Below the pieces are notes generated by a model that did not search any database, was not told the DNA's origin, and was given only the letters and a program-made list of their open reading frames with translations. 64,000 bases of DNA from an uncultured Devosia sp. (lineage in GTDB: Bacteria > Pseudomonadota > Alphaproteobacteria > Rhizobiales > Devosiaceae). A program made the position numbers and the translations under genes. Below, piece by piece: positions 63,279 to 64,000 of the stretch (positions are counted from its first letter, which is position 1; every line of letters begins with the position of its first letter). The stretch covers positions 1 to 64,000 of the forward strand of contig NZ_CAMLHM010000005.1 of NCBI RefSeq assembly GCF_946479885.1, read 5' to 3'.

Positions 63279-63305
63279 CCGTAACCCTGAGGAAACTGGT
63301 TACGG
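63279..63305 (+). promoter_or_regulatory. Putative riboswitch expression-platform hairpin
   Basis: CCGTAACC (63279-63286) and GGTTACGG (63298-63305) form a perfect 8-bp stem. The AAAGGA ribosome site begins on the next base, 7 bases before the ATG. This placement fits translational control rather than termination, as no T run follows. Confidence 0.55.
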
Positions 63306-63317
63306 AAAGGACGTTCA

Positions 63318-64000
63318 ATGAGCCAGGTTTCCTCTGTTCCACGCAATGGCGCCGCCACAGGCGCCTTCTTCATGATCGCGGCAAGCCTTGCCTTTGCCGC
63401 GAGCAATCTGCTGCAATCGGCGCTGCCGACGCCGGTCGAATATGGCGGCTATGGCATGAGCTCGACCGGCATGGCCTTCTGGCAATATGTCATCGCCTCG
63501 GTGCTGGCTTTGCCGCTGGTGCTGCGCATTGGCCTGGGCAATCTGCGCACCGGCCACCCCATCGCCCACGAAATCCGTGCCTTCGTCTCGGCGCTGGGCG
63601 TCCACGTCTTCGTCTATGGCTTCGCCACGGGCGTGCCGATCTGGCAGATGGTGACCCTCCTGGCCACCGGCCCGCTGTTCATCATCCTGGGCTCGACGCT
63701 GTTCCTGGGCGAACGCGCCTCTGCGGTTCGCATCGGCGCCTCGCTGGTTGGCTTTGTCGGCGCCATCATCGTGTCGGGCGTCGGCACCGATGGCCTCACC
63801 TGGTCGACGCTCATCCCGATCGTCGCCGCGGCGCTCTGGGCCACGACGGACGTGCTGACCAAGTATCTCAGCAAGCAGGGTGAGAGCCCCGAAACGCTGA
63901 CGGTCTCCCTGCTGGTCCTCGTCACCCCCAACCATCTGCTGATCCTGCTCGCCGTCTGGGCGCTCGGTGGGCTGACGCCGGGCCTGCTGCCCGTTGGCCT
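63318..64000 (+). CDS. ribN: RibN-like riboflavin transporter, EamA/DMT family (3' end outside window)
   Basis: Starts MSQVSSVPRNGAATGAF at the ATG at 63318, behind AAAGGA, and is still open at the window edge after 227 codons. Hydrophobic helices follow one another as in ten-helix EamA carriers. An EamA protein directly under an FMN riboswitch in a rhizobial-type genome matches RibN, a riboflavin importer described in Rhizobium leguminosarum; the riboswitch is the main support for that substrate. Confidence 0.87.
   Translation, partial: MSQVSSVPRNGAATGAFFMIAASLAFAASNLLQSALPTPVEYGGYGMSSTGMAFWQYVIASVLALPLVLRIGLGNLRTGHPIAHEIRAFVSALGVHVFVYGFATGVPIWQMVTLLATGPLFIILGSTLFLGERASAVRIGASLVGFVGAIIVSGVGTDGLTWSTLIPIVAAALWATTDVLTKYLSKQGESPETLTVSLLVLVTPNHLLILLAVWALGGLTPGLLPVG

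Noticed and set aside
63002..63883. 293-codon open frame across the FMN riboswitch
   Set aside because: It covers the whole conserved riboswitch and runs in a different frame from the clear RibN-like protein; its composition is arginine-rich as in shadow frames.

Overview
The window is high-GC DNA with tightly packed genes, and the gene content points to an alphaproteobacterium of the Hyphomicrobiales, perhaps a Devosia-like genus. The taxonomic hints are the RibN-type transporter behind an FMN riboswitch, Gfo/Idh-AKR and UgpC-type sugar transport genes, and an RTX serralysin with its own type I exporter. This placement is inferred from gene content; no rRNA is present to confirm it.

Layout. 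(1) 1-3946: end of a sugar ABC transporter operon (permease, GH42 beta-galactosidase, ATPase). (2) 3947-7060: an eroded integrated region with an AAA+ ATPase pseudogene, an excisionase-like HTH gene, a tyrosine recombinase and a tRNA-Pro(GGG) cut after its anticodon arm. (3) 7207-12462: an RTX metalloprotease divergent from its type I secretion ABC transporter and membrane fusion protein. (4) 12626-50018: about 37 kb of surface polysaccharide (O-antigen or capsule) genes. (5) 50156-53208: a diguanylate cyclase and a CHASE2 adenylate cyclase, convergent. (6) 53212-60523: an AraC regulator divergent from a second sugar ABC transporter operon that ends with a Gfo/Idh-aldo/keto reductase fusion. 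(7) 60532-64000: a structured leader between two terminators, an MFS pump, a Nudix hydrolase, a long inverted repeat, and an FMN riboswitch with the start of a RibN-like riboflavin importer.

The polysaccharide locus is the heart of the window. Its first operon (12626-30739) has a WbpB/WbpD/WbpE-type set for a 2,3-diamino sugar, a Wzx flippase, a Wzy-like polymerase, a HisH-HisF-WbpG amidotransferase triad, an O-acyltransferase, glycosyltransferases, two more Gfo/Idh oxidoreductases and a second, ABC-type flippase. A Wzz-like gene faces it. Next come FnlA-FnlB-FnlC (UDP-L-FucNAc) and a WbuB-like transferase. An operon at 36478-44235 then holds a second amidotransferase-HisF-HisH triad and NeuA, NeuB, NeuC, NeuD and a CBS-aminotransferase fusion; with the convergent EpsC/PglF-type dehydratase this makes a complete UDP-route legionaminic acid pathway. 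A WecA-like initiating transferase, UDP-glucose dehydrogenase and WaaL-like ligase close the locus.

The most unusual points are the two separate amidotransferase triads, which predict two different acetamidino-modified sugars in one glycan, and the fusion of PtmE-type CBS domains straight onto a LegC/EpsN-type aminotransferase. Many genes overlap by 1-4 bases (ATGA, GTGA, TTGA, TGATG), and several use GTG or TTG starts; the starts given here were chosen accordingly.
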